This document shows, piece by piece, positions 1 to 11,128 of a stretch of DNA of 64,000 nucleotides; within the stretch, counting starts at the first letter, position 1, and every line of letters starts with the position of its first letter. The DNA lies in assembly GCA_920105625.2 (NCBI GenBank), contig OV050030.1:244497889-244561888 (forward strand), given 5' to 3'. Source of the stretch: Clusia tigrina. Taxonomy: Eukaryota > Arthropoda > Insecta > Diptera > Clusiidae. The translations under genes were made by a program, and so were the position numbers. The notes under the pieces are model-generated. The model was not told the DNA's origin and searched no databases. It worked only from the letters and a program-made list of their open reading frames with translations.

Positions 1-978
1 CCATTTGAAGTTTAATCAGTATCTGATTTGGGACTCAAGGGTAGCATAGCTTTGAGCGATAACTTAATTTGACAAGAGGCTCGAGTACTTTATTATTACA
101 AAATTTCAAGGTTTTATAACGCTCCAGTAGAAAGTTACAAGCATTTGTATGTTGCAAACTTTGATAGGTGTAGGACGTACCGTAAAGAAGTTTGGGCCAT
201 TTGAAGTTTTATCAGTGTTTGATTTGGGACTCAATGGTAGCATAGCTTTGAGCGATAGCTTAAATTGACAAGAGGCTCGAGTACTTTATTGTTACCAAAT
301 TTCAAGGTTTTATAACGCTCCAGTAAAAAGTTACAAGCATTTGTATGTTGCAAACTTTGATAGGTGTAGGACGTACCGTATAGAAGTTAGGGCCATTTGA
401 AGTTTTATCAGTGTTTGATTTGGGACACAAGGGTAGCATAGCTTTAAGCGATAGTTTAAATTGACAAGAGGCTCGAGTACTTTATTGTTACAAAATTTCA
501 AGGTTTTATGACGCTCCAGTAAAAGTTACAAGCATTTGTATGTTCCAAACTTTGATAGGTGTAGAACGTACCGTATAGAAGTTAGGGCCAATTGAAGTTT
601 AATCAGTATCTGATTTGGGACTCAAGGGTAGCATAGCTTTGAGCGATAGCTTAAATTGACAAGAGGCTCGAGTACTTTATTGTTACAAAATTTCAAAGTT
701 TTATGACGCTCCAGTAAAAAGTTACAAGCATTTGTATGTTGCAAACTTTGATAGGTGTAGGACGTACCGTATAGAAGTTAGGGCCATTGGAAGTTTTATC
801 AGTGTTTGATTTGGGACTCAAGGGTAGCATAGCTTTGAGCGATAACTTAATTTGACAAGAGGCTCGAGTACTTTATTGTTACAAAATTTCAAGGTTTTAT
901 GACGCTCCAGTAAAAGTTACAAGCATTTGTATGTTCCAAACTTTGATAGGTGTAGGACGTACCGTATAGAAGTTAGGG
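1..978. repeat. 5-mer higher-order repeat, copy 1 (978 bp)
   Basis: Five monomers start at 1, 197, 393, 588 and 784 (196+196+195+196+195 bp). Markers: m1 has GATAACTTAATTTG, ATTATTAC and CCAGTAGAAAG; m2 has ACTCAATGGTAGC and GTTACCAAA; m3 has GGGACACAAGG, TTTAAGCGATAGTTT and GTTCCAAAC; m4 has TTTAATCAGTATCTG; m5 begins CCATTGGAAG. The window may open inside a longer run of this HOR. Confidence 0.95.
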
Positions 979-1956
979 CCATTTGAAGTTTAATCAGTAT
1001 CTGATTTGGGACTCAAGGGTAGCATAGCTTTGAGCGATAACTTAATTTGACAAGAGGCTCGAGTACTTTATTATTACAAAATTTCAAGGTTTTATAACGC
1101 TCCAGTAGAAAGTTACAAGCATTTGTATGTTGCAAACTTTGATAGGTGTAGGACGTACCGTAAAGAAGTTTGGGCCATTTGAAGTTTTATCAGTGTTTGA
1201 TTTGGGACTCAATGGTAGCATAGCTTTGAGCGATAGCTTAAATTGACAAGAGGCTCGAGTACTTTATTGTTACCAAATTTCAAGGTTTTATAACGCTCCA
1301 GTAAAAAGTTACAAGCATTTGTATGTTGCAAACTTTGATAGGTGTAGGACGTACCGTATAGAAGTTAGGGCCATTTGAAGTTTTATCAGTGTTTGATTTG
1401 GGACACAAGGGTACCATAGCTTTAAGCGATAGTTTAAATTGACAAGAGGCTCGAGTACTTTATTGTTACAAAATTTCAAGGTTTTATGACGCTCCAGTAA
1501 AAGTTACAAGCATTTGTATGTTCCAAACTTTGATAGGTGTAGAACGTACCATATAGAAGTTAGGGCCAATTGAAGTTTAATCAGTATCTGATTTGGGACT
1601 CAAGGGTAGCATAGCTTTGAGCGATAGCTTAAATTGACAAGAGGCTCGAGTACTTTATTGTTACAAAATTTCAAGGTTTTATGACGCTCCAGTAAAAAGT
1701 TACAAGCATTTGTATGTTGCAAACTTTGATAGGTGTAGGACGTACCGTATAGAAGTTAGGGCCATTGGAAGTTTTATCAGTGTTTGATTTGGGACTCAAG
1801 GGTAGCATAGCTTTGAGCGATAACTTAATTTGACAAGAGGCTCGAGTACTTTATTGTTACAAAATTTCAAGGTTTTATGACGCTCCAGTAAAAGTTACAA
1901 GCATTTGTATGTTCCAAACTTTGATAGGTGTAGGACGTACCGTATAGAAGTTAGGG
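979..1956. repeat. 5-mer higher-order repeat, copy 2 (978 bp)
   Basis: It repeats the m1-m5 order and lengths of copy 1, with starts at 979, 1175, 1371, 1566 and 1762. Only a few substitutions separate the two copies, for example GGTACCATAG for GGTAGCATAG in m3 and ACCATATAG for ACCGTATAG at the end of m3. Confidence 0.95.
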
Positions 1957-2739
1957 CCATTTGAAGTTTAATCAGTATCTGATTTGGGACTCAAGGGTAG
2001 CATAGCTTTGAGCGATAACTTAATTTGACAAGAGGCTCGAGTACTTTATTATTACAAAATTTCAAGGTTTTATAACACTCCAGTAGAAAGTTACAAGCAT
2101 TTGTATGTTGCAAACTTTGATAGGTGTAGGACGTACCGTAAAGAAGTTTGGGCCATTTGAAGTTTTATCAGTGTTTGATTTGGGACTCAATGGTAGCATA
2201 GCTTTGAGCGATAGCTTAAATTGACAAGAGGCTCGAGTACTTTATTGTTACCAAATTTCAAGGTTTTATAACGCTCCAGTAAAAAGTTACAAGCATTTGT
2301 ATGTTGCAAACTTTGATAGGTGTAGGACGTACCGTATAGAAGTTAGGGCCATTTGAAGTTTTATCAGTGTTTGATTTGGGACACAAGGGTAGCATAGCTT
2401 TAAGCGATAGTTTAAATTGACAAGAGGCTCGAGTACTTTATTGTTACAAAATTTCAAGGTTTTATGACGCTCCAGTAAAAGTTACAAGCATTTGTATGTT
2501 CCAAACTTTGATAGGTGTAGAACGTACCGTATAGAAGTTAGGGCCAATTGAACTTTAATCAGTATCTGATTTGTGACTCAAGGGTAGCATAGCTTTGAGC
2601 GATAGCTTAAATTGACAAGAGGCTCGAGTACTTTATTGTTACAAAATTTCAAGGTTATATGACGCTCCAGTAAAAAGTTACAAGCATTTGTATGTTGCAA
2701 ATTTTGATAGGTGTAGGACGTACCGTATAGAAGTTAGGG
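1957..2739. repeat. 5-mer higher-order repeat, copy 3, only m1-m4
   Basis: Monomers m1 to m4 start at 1957, 2153, 2349 and 2544. The fifth is replaced by a hybrid monomer at 2740, after which the 978-bp periodicity stops. Private changes include ATAACACTCC in m1 and TTGTGACTC in m4. Confidence 0.92.
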
Positions 2740-2935
2740 CCATTGGAAGTTTTATCAGTGTTTGATTTGGGACTCAAGGGTAGCATAGCTTTGAGCGATA
2801 ACTTAATTTGACAAGAGGCTCGAGTACTTTATTGTTACAAAATTTCAAGGTTTTATAACGCTCCAGTAGAAAGTTACAAGCATTTGTATGTTGCAAACTA
2901 TGATAGGTGTAGGACGTACCGTATAGAAGTTTGGG
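2740..2935. repeat. Hybrid monomer m5/m1 closing the 978-bp HOR
   Basis: The left part is m5 (CCATTGGAAG, GATAACTTAATTTG, ATTGTTAC). The right part is m1 (TTATAACGCTCCAGTAGAAAG and the ending AGTTTGGG). The switch lies between about 2856 and 2864, and the next monomer at 2936 is m2. This is what an in-register exchange between m5 and a neighbouring m1 would leave. Close relatives recur at 6831, 10738, 16784 and 18738. Confidence 0.85.
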
Positions 2936-3914
2936 CCATTTGAAGTTTTATCAGTGTTTGATTTGGGACTCAATGGTAGCATAGCTTTGAGCGATAGCTT
3001 AAATTGACAAGAGGATCGAGTACTTTATTGTTACAAAATTTCAAGGTTTTATAACGCTCCAGTAAAAAGTTACAAGCATTTGTATGTTGCAAACTTTGAT
3101 AGGTGTAGGACGTACCGTATAGAAGTTAGGGCCATTTGAAGTTTTATCAGTGTTTGATTTGGGACACAAGGGTAGCATAGCTTTAAGCGATAGTTTAAAT
3201 TGACAAGAGGCTCGAGTACTTTATTGTTACAAAATTTCAAGGTTTTATGACGCTCCAGTAAAAGTTACAAGCATTTGTATGTTCCAAACTTTGATAGGTG
3301 TAGGACGTACCGTATAGAAGTTAGGGCCATTTGAAGTTTAATCTGTATCTGATTTGGGACTCAAGGGTAGCATAGCTTTGAGCGATAGCTTAAATTGACA
3401 AGAGGCTCGAGTACTTTATTGTTACAAAATTTCAAGGTTTTATGACGCTCCAGTAAAAAGTTACAAGCATTTGTATGTTGCAAAATTTGATAGGTGTAGG
3501 ACTTACCGTATAGAAGTTAGGGCAATTTGAAGTTTTATCAGTGTTTGATTTGGGACTCAAGGGTAGCATAGCTTTGAGCGATAGCGTAAATTGACAAGAG
3601 GCTCGAGTACTTTATTGTTACAAAATTTCAAGGTTTTATGACGCTAAAGTAAAAAGTTACAAGCATTTGTATGTTGCAAACTTTGATAGGTGTAGGACGT
3701 ACCGTATAGAAGTTAGGGCCATTTGAAGTTTTATCAGTGTTTGATTTGGGGCTCAAGGGTAGCATAGCTTTGAGCGATAGCTTAAATTGACAAGAGGCTC
3801 GAGTACTTTATTGTTACAAAATTTCAAGGTTTTATGACGCTCCAGTAAAAAGTTACAAGCATTTGTATGTTGCAAACTTTGATAGGTGTAGGACGAACCG
3901 TATAGAAGTTAGGG

Positions 3915-4101
3915 CCATTTGAAGTGTTTGATTTCGGACTCAAGGGTGGCATAGCTTTGAGCGATAGCTTAAATTGACAAGAGGCTCGAGTACTTTATTG
4001 CTACAAAATTTCAATGTGTTATGACGCTCCAGTAAAAAGTTACAAGCATTTGTATGTTGCAAACTTTGATAGGTGTAGGACGTACCGTATAGAAGTTAGG
4101 G
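3915..4101. repeat. 187-bp monomer with a 9-bp deletion
   Basis: GAAGTTTTATCAGTG is shortened to GAAGTG. The lost 9 bp lie between two AGT triplets, the footprint of slippage or microhomology-mediated deletion. The equivalent monomers in the other module M copies (8006 and 19913) are full length, so the loss is private to this copy. Confidence 0.9.
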
Positions 4102-5662
4102 CCATTTGAATTTTTATCAGTGTTTGATTTGGGACTCAAGGGTGGCATAGCTTTGAGCGATAGCTTAAATTGACAAGAGGCTCGAGTACTTTATTGTTAC
4201 AAAATTTCAAGGTTTTATGACGCTCCATTAAAAAGTTACAAGCATTTGTATGTTGCAAACTTTGATAGGTGTACCGTATAGAAGTTAGGGCCATTTGAAG
4301 TTTTATCAGTGTTTGATATTTGACTCAAGGGTAGCATAGCTTTGAGCGATAGCGTAAATTGACAAGAGGCTCGAGTACTTTATTGTTACAAAATTTCAAG
4401 GTTTTATGACGCTCCAGTAAAAAGTTACAAGCATTTGTATGTTGCAAACTTTGATAGGTGTTGGACGAACCGTATAGAAGTTACGGCCATTTGAAGTTTT
4501 ATCAGTGTTTGATTTGGGACTCAAGGGTAGCATAGCTTTGAGCGATAGCTTAAATTGACAAGAGGCTCGAGTACTTTATTTTTACAAAATTTCAAGGTTT
4601 TATGACGCTCCAGTAAAAAGTTACAAGCATTTGTATGTTGCAAATTTTGATAGGTGTAGGACGTACCGTATAGAAGTTAGGGCCATTTGAAGTTTTATCA
4701 GTGTTTGATTTGGGACTCAAGGGTAGCATAGCTTTGAGCGATAGCTTAAATTGACAAGAGGCTCGAGTACTTTATTGTTACAAAATTTCAAGGTTTTATG
4801 ACGCTCCAGTAAAAAGTTACAAGCATTTGTATGTTGCAAACTTTAATAGGTGTAGGACGTAGCGTATAGAAGTTAGGGCCATTTGAAGTTTTATCAGTGT
4901 TTGATTTGGGGCTCAAGGGTAGCATAGCTTTGAGCGATAGCTTCAATTGACAAGAGGCTCGAGTACTTTATTGTTACAAAATTTCAAGGTTTTATGACGC
5001 TCCAGTAAAAAGTTACAAGCATTTGTATGTTGCAAACTTTGATAGGTGTAGGACGTACCGTATAGAAGTTAGGGCCATTTGAAGTTTTATCAGTGTTTGA
5101 TTTGGGACTCAAGGGTAGCATAGCTTTGAGCGATGGCGTAAATTGACAAGAGGCTCGAGTACTTTATTGTTACAAAATTTCAAGGTTTTATGACGCTCCA
5201 GTAAAAAGTTACAAGCATTTGTATGTTGCAAACTTTGATAGGTGTAGGACGTACCGTATAGAAGTTAGGGCCATTTGAAGTTTTATCAGTGTTTGATTTG
5301 GGGCTCAAGGGTAGCATAGCTTTGAGCGATAGCTTAAATTGACAAGAGGCTCGAGTACTTTATTGTTACAAAATTTCAAGGTTTTATGACGCTTCAGTAA
5401 AAGGTTACAAGCATTTGTATGTTGCAAACTTTGATAGGTGTAGGACGAACCATATAGAAGTTAGGGCCATTTGAAGTTTTATCAGTGTTTGATTTGGGAC
5501 TCAAGGGTGGCATAGCTTTGAGCGATAGCTTAAATTGACAAGAGGCTCGAGTACTTTATTGCTACAAAATTTCAATGTGTTATGACGCTCCAGTAAAATC
5601 TTACAAGCATTTGTATGTTGCAAACTTTGATAGGTGTAGGACGTACCGTATAGAAGTTAGGG
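4102..5662. repeat. 8-mer tandem duplication, copy 1 (1561 bp)
   Basis: It is one 189-bp monomer followed by seven of 196 bp (starts 4102, 4291, 4487, 4683, 4879, 5075, 5271, 5467). Markers: GTGTTTGATATTTGAC at 4291, GTGTTGGACG plus TTACGGCC at the end of that monomer, TTATTTTTAC at 4487, TTTAATAGG plus GTAGCG at 4683, CTTCAATTG at 4879 and GATGGCGTAA at 5075. Confidence 0.92.
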
Positions 5663-6830
5663 CCATTTGAATTTTTATCAGTGTTTGATTTGGGACTCAA
5701 GGGTGGCATAGTTTTGAGCGATAGCTTAAATTGACAAGAGGCTCGAGTACTTTATTGTTACAAAATTTCAAGGTTTTATGACGCTCCAGTAAAAAGTTAC
5801 AAGCATTTGTATGTTGCAAACTTTGATAGGTATACCGTATAGAAGTTAGAGCCATTTGAAGTTTTATCAGTGTTTGATATTTGACTCAAGGGTAGCATAG
5901 CTTTGAGCGATAGCGTAAATTGACAAGAGGCTCGAGTACTTTATTGTTACAAAATTTCAAGGTTTTATGACGCTCCAGTAAATAGTTACAAGCATTTGTA
6001 TGTTGCAAACTTTGATAGGTGTTGGACGAACCGTATAGAAGTTACGGCCATTTGAAGTTTTATCAGTGTTTGATTTGGGACTCAAGGGTAGCATAGCTTT
6101 GAGCGATAGCTTAAATTGACAAGAGGCTCGAGTACTTTATTTTTACAAAATTTCAAGGTTTTATGACGCTCCAGTAAAAAGTTACAAGCATTTGTATGTT
6201 GCAAATTTTGATAGGTGTAGGACGCACCGTATAGAAGTTAGGGCCATTTGAAGTTTTATCAGTGTTTGATTTGGGACTCAAGGGTAGCATAGCTTTGAGC
6301 GATAGCTTAAATTGACAAGAGGCTCGAGTACTTTATTGTTACAAAATTTCAAGGTTTTATGACGCTCCAGTAAAAAGTTACAAGCATTTGTATGTTGCAA
6401 ACTTTAATAGGTGTAGGACGTAGCGTATAGAAGTTAGGGCCATTTGAAGTTTTATCAGTGTTTGATTTGGGGCTCAAGGGTAGCATAGCTTTGAGCGATA
6501 GCTTCAATTGACAAGAGGCTCGAGTACTTTATTGTTACAAAATTTCAAGGTTTTATGACGCTCCATTAAAAAGTTACAAGCATTTGTATGTTGCAAACTT
6601 TGATAGGTGTAGGACGCACCGTATAGAAGTCAGGGCCATTTGAAGTTTTATCAGTGTTTGATTTGGGACTCAAGGGTAGCATAGCTTTGAGCGATGGCGT
6701 AAATTGACAAGAGGCTCGAGTACTTTATTGTTACAAAATTTCAAGGTTTTATGACGCTCCAGTAAAAAGTTACAAGCATTTGTATGTTGCAAACTTTGTA
6801 GGTGTAGGACGTACCGTATAGAAGTTAGGG
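5663..6830. repeat. 8-mer tandem duplication, copy 2, first six monomers
   Basis: Starts at 5663, 5852, 6048, 6244, 6440 and 6636 reproduce the marker order of 4102-5270 at an offset of 1561 bp. The order then switches to module M at 6831 instead of the GGGGCTC monomer found at 5271. The last monomer is 195 bp, with CTTTGTAGG for CTTTGATAGG. Confidence 0.9.
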
Positions 6831-8201
6831 CCATTTGAAGTTTTATCAGTGTTTGATTTGGGACTCAAGGGTAGCATAGCTTTGAGCGATAACTTAATTT
6901 GACAAGAGGCTCGAGTACTTTATTGTTACAAAATTTCAAGGTTTTATAACGCTCCAGTAGAAAGTTACAAGCATTTGTATGTTGCAAACTTTGATAGGTG
7001 TAGGACGTACCGTATAGAAGTTTGGGCCATTTGAAGTTTTATCAGTGTTTGATTTGGGACTCAATGGTAGCATAGCTTTGAGCGATAGCATAAATTGACA
7101 AGAGGCTCGAGTACTTTATTGTTACAAAATTTCAAGGTTTTATAACGCTCCAGTAAAAAGTTACAAGCATTTGTATGTTGCAAACTTTGATAGGTGTAGG
7201 ACGTACCGTATAGAAGTTAGGGCCATTTGAAGTTTTATCAGTGTTTGATTTGGGACACAAGGGTAGCATAGCTTTAAGCGATAGTTTAAATTGACAAGAG
7301 GCTCGAGTACTTTATTGTTACAAAATTTCAAGGTTTTATGACGCTCCAGTAAAAGTTACAAGCATTTGTATGTTCCAAACTTTGATAGGTGTAGGACGTA
7401 CCGTATAGAAGTTAGGGCCATTTGAAGTTTAATCAGTATCTGATTTGGGACTCAAGGGTAGCATAGCTTTGAGCGATAGCTTAAATTGACAAGAGGCTCG
7501 AGTACTTTATTGTTACAAAATTTCAAGGTTTTATGACGCTCCAGTAAAAAGTTACAAGCATTTGTATGTTGCAAACTTTGATAGGTGTAGGACTTACCGT
7601 ATAGAAGTTAGGGCAATTTGAAGTTTTATCAGTGTTTGATTTCGGAATCAAGGGTAGCATAGCTTTGAGCGATAGCGTAAATTGACAAGAGGCTCGAGTA
7701 GTTTATTGTTACAAAATTTCAAGGTTTTATGACGCTCCAGTAAAAAGTTACAAGCATTTGTATGTTGCAAACTTTGATAGGTGTAGGACGTACCGTATAG
7801 AAGTTAGGGCCATTTGAAGTTTTATCAGTGTTTGATTTGGGGCTCAAGGGTAGCATAGCTTTGAGCGATAGCTTAAATTGACAAGAGGCTCGAGTACTTT
7901 ATTGTTACAAAATTTCAATGTTTTATGACGCTCCAGTAAAAAGTTACAAGCATTTGTATGTTGCAAACTTTGATAGGTGTAGGACGAACCGTATAGAAGT
8001 TAGGGCCATTTGAAGTTTTATCAGTGTTTGATTTGGGACTCAAGGGTGGCATAGCTTTGAGCGATAGCTTAAATTGACAAGAGGCTCGAGTACTTTATTG
8101 CTACAAAATGTCAATGTGTTATGACGCTCCAGTAAAAAGTTACAAGCATTTGTATGTTGCAAACTTTGATAGGTGTAGGACGTACCGTATAGAAGTTAGG
8201 G
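6831..8201. repeat. Module M, copy 2
   Basis: Starts at 6831, 7027, 7223, 7418, 7614, 7810 and 8006 match 2740-4101 in order at an offset of 4091 bp, and a 189-bp monomer follows at 8202. The CAATTTG monomer carries TTCGGAATCAAGG, a marker shared with 11129 and 13667 but not with 3523. Confidence 0.85.
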
Positions 8202-9173
8202 CCATTTGAATTTTTATCAGTGTTTGATTTGGGACTCAAGGGTGGCATAGCTTTGAGCGATAGCTTAAATTGACAAGAGGCTCGAGTACTTTATTGTTAC
8301 AAAATTTCAAGGTTTTATGACGCTCCAGTAAAAAGTTACAAGCATTTGTATGTTGCAAACTTTGATAGGTGTACCGCATAGAAGTTAGGGCCATTTGAAG
8401 TTTTATCAGTGTTTGATTTGGGACTCAAGGGTAGCATAGCTTTGAGCGATAACTTAAATTGACAAGAGGCTCGAGTACTTTATTGATACAAAATTTCAAG
8501 GTTTTATGATGCTCCAGTAAAAAGTTACAAGCATTTGTATGGTGCAAACTTTGATAGGTGTAGGACGTACCGTATAGAAGTTAGGGCCATTTGAAGTTTA
8601 ATCAGTATCTGATTTGGGACTCAAGGGTAGCAAAGCTTTGAGCGATAACTTAATTTGACAAGAGGCTCCAGTACTTTATTATTACAAAATTTCAAGGTTT
8701 TATAACGCTCCAGTAGAAAGTTACAAGCATTTGTATGTTGCAAACTTTGATAGGTGTAGGACGTACCGTAAAGAAGTTTGGGCCATTTGAAGTTTTATCA
8801 GTGTTTGATTTGGGACTCAATAGTAGCATAGCTTTGAGCGATAGCTTAAATTGACAAGAGGCTCGAGTACTTTATTGTTACCAAACTTCAAGGTTTTATA
8901 ACGCTCCAGTAAAAAGTTACAAGCATTTGTATGTTGCAAACTTTGATAGGTGTAGGACGTACCGTATAGAAGTTAGGGCCATTTGAAGTTTTATCAGTGT
9001 TTGATTTGGGACACAAGGGTAGCATAGCTTTAAGCGATAGTTTAAATTGACAAGAGGCTCGAGAACTTTATTGTTACAAAATTTCAAGGTTTTATGACGC
9101 TCCAGTAAAAGTTACAAGCATTTGTATGTTCCAAACTTTGATAGGTGTAGGACGTACCGTATAGAAGTTAGGG

Positions 9174-9760
9174 CCAATTGAAGTTTAATCAGCATCTGAT
9201 TTGGGACTCAAGGGTAGCATAGCTTTGAGCGATAGCTTAAATTGACAAGAGGCTCGAGTACTTTATTGTTACAAAATTTCAAGGTTTTATGACGCTCCAG
9301 TAAAAAGTTACAAGCATTTGTATGTTGCAAACTATGATAGGTGTAGGACGTACCGTATAGAAGTTTGGGCCATTTGAAGTTTTATCAGTGTTTGATTTGG
9401 GACTCAATGGTAGCATAGCTTTGAGCGATAGCTTAAATTGACAAGAAGATCGAGTACTTTATTGTTACAAAATTTCAAGGTTTTATAACGCTCCAGTAAA
9501 AAGTTACAAGCATTTGTATGTTGCAAACTTTGATAGGTGTAGGACGTACCGTATAGAAGTTAGGGCCATTTGAAGTTTTATCAGTGTTTGATTTGGGACA
9601 CAAGGGTAGCATAGCTTTAAGCGATAGTTTAAATTGACAAGAGGCTCGAGAACTGTATTGTTACAAAATTTCAAGGTTTTATGACGCTCCAGTAAAAGTT
9701 ACAAGCATTTGTATGTTCCAAACTTTGATAGGTGTAGGACGTACCGTATAGAAGTTAGGG
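9174..9760. repeat. Trimer tandem duplication, copy 1
   Basis: The three monomers are m4 with CAGCATCTG, CAAACTATG and AGTTTGGG; m2 with AAGAAGATCG; and m3 of 195 bp. The total is 587 bp, and it is repeated immediately. Confidence 0.9.
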
Positions 9761-10346
9761 CCAATTGAAGTTTAATCAGCATCTGATTTGGGACTCAAGG
9801 GTAAAAAGGTTTGAGCGATAGCTTAAATTGACAAGAGGCTCGAGTACTTTATTGTTACAAAATTTCAAGGTTTTATGACGCTCCAGTAAAAAGTTACAAG
9901 CATTTGTATGTTGCAAACTATGATAGGTGTAGGACGTACCGTATAGAAGTTTGGGCCATTTGAAGTTTTATCAGTGTTTGATTTGGGACTCAATGGTAGC
10001 ATAGCTTTGAGCGATAGCTTAAATTGACAAGAAGATCGAGTACTTTATTGTTACAAAATTTCAAGGTTTTATAACGCTCCAGTAAAAAGTTACAAGCATT
10101 TGTATGTTGCAAACTTTGATAGGTGTAGGACGTACCGTATAGAAGTTAGCGCCATTTGAAGTTTTATCAGTGTTTGATTTGGGACACAAGGGTAGCATAG
10201 CTTTAAGCGATAGTTTAAATTGACAAGAGGCTCGAGTACTTTATTGTTACAAAATTTCAAGGTTTTATGACGCTCCAGTAAAAGTTACAAGCATTTGTAT
10301 ATTCCAAACTTTGATAGGTGTAGGACGTACCGTATAGAAGTTAGGG
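9761..10346. repeat. Trimer tandem duplication, copy 2, with a scrambled patch
   Basis: It has the same markers as 9174-9760. In its first monomer GGGTAGCATAGCTTTGAG is changed to GGGTAAAAAGGTTTGAG, one base shorter with several clustered changes. This arose after the duplication, because copy 1 is normal there. Confidence 0.9.
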
Positions 10347-10542
10347 CCATTTGAAGTTTAATCAGTATCTGATTTGGGACTCAAGGGTAGCATAGCTTTG
10401 AGCGATAGCTTAAATTTACAAGAGACTCGAGTACTTTATTGTTACAAAATTTCAAGGTTTTATGACGCTCCAGTAAAAAGTTACAAGCATTTGTATGTTG
10501 CAAAATTTGATAGGTGTAGGACTTACCGTATAGAAGTTAGGG

Positions 10543-11128
10543 CAATTTGTAGTTTTATCAGTGTTTGATTTGGGACTCAAGGGTAGCATAGCTTTGAGCG
10601 ATAGCGTAAATTGACGAGAGGCTCGAGTACTTTATTGTTACAAAATTTCAAGGTTTTATGACGCTCCAGTAAAAAGTTACAAGCATTTGTATGTTGCAAA
10701 CTTTGTAGGTGTAGGACGTACCGTATAGAAGTTAGGGCCATTTGAAGTTTTATCAGTGTTTGATTTGGGACTCAAGGGTAGCATAGCTTTGAGCGATAAC
10801 TTAATTTGACAAGAGGCTCGAGTACTTTATTGTAACAAAATTTCAAGGTTTTATAACGCTCCAGTAGAAAGTTACAAGCATTTGTATGTTGCAAACTTTG
10901 ATAGGTGTAGGACGTACCGTATAGAAGTTAGGGCCATTTGAAGTTTTATCAGTGTTTGATTTGGGACTCAAGGGTAGCATAGCTTTGAGCGATGGCGTAA
11001 ATTGACAAGAGGCTCGAGTACTTTATTGTTACAAAATTTCAAGGTTTTATGACGCTCCAGTAAAAAGTTACAAGCATTTGTATGTTGCAAACTTTGTAGG
11101 TGTAGGACGTACCGTATAGAAGTTAGGG
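10543..11128. repeat. Three linking monomers
   Basis: Starts are 10543 (CAATTTGTAG, CTTTGTAGG, 195 bp), 10738 (m5/m1-type hybrid with GTAACAAAA and CCAGTAGAAAG) and 10934 (GATGGCGTAA, CTTTGTAGG, 195 bp). The last resembles the monomer at 6636, so this looks like a splice between segment Q and the 1561-bp repeat family. Confidence 0.75.

Larger units (their letters stand above)
2740..4101. repeat. Module M, copy 1 (7 monomers)
   Basis: The order is hybrid m5/m1, m2, m3, m4-like with ACTTACCG, a monomer starting CAATTTG with AGCGTAAATTG, a GGGGCTC monomer, and a GGTGGC plus TTGCTAC plus CAATGTGTTATG monomer. It is followed by a 189-bp monomer at 4102. The same order recurs at 6831 and 18738. 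Confidence 0.85.
7614..10542. repeat. Segment Q, copy 1 (~2.9 kb)
   Basis: It starts with the TTCGGAATCAAGG monomer and passes through GGGGCTC, GGTGGC and a 189-bp monomer, then a TTGATAC plus ATGATGCTCC plus ATGGTGC monomer (8391). Next come m1 with GGCTCCAG (8587), m2 with CAATAGTAGC (8783), m3 with GAGAACTT (8979), m4 with CAGCATCTG (9174) and m2 with GAAGATCGAG (9370). The same marker order returns from 11129. This copy holds an extra trimer. Confidence 0.85.

Noticed and set aside
4102..4290. A separate satellite family of 189-bp monomers
   Set aside because: The 189-mers differ from neighbours mainly by one 7-bp deletion and are interspersed with 196-mers; they are a variant of the same family.
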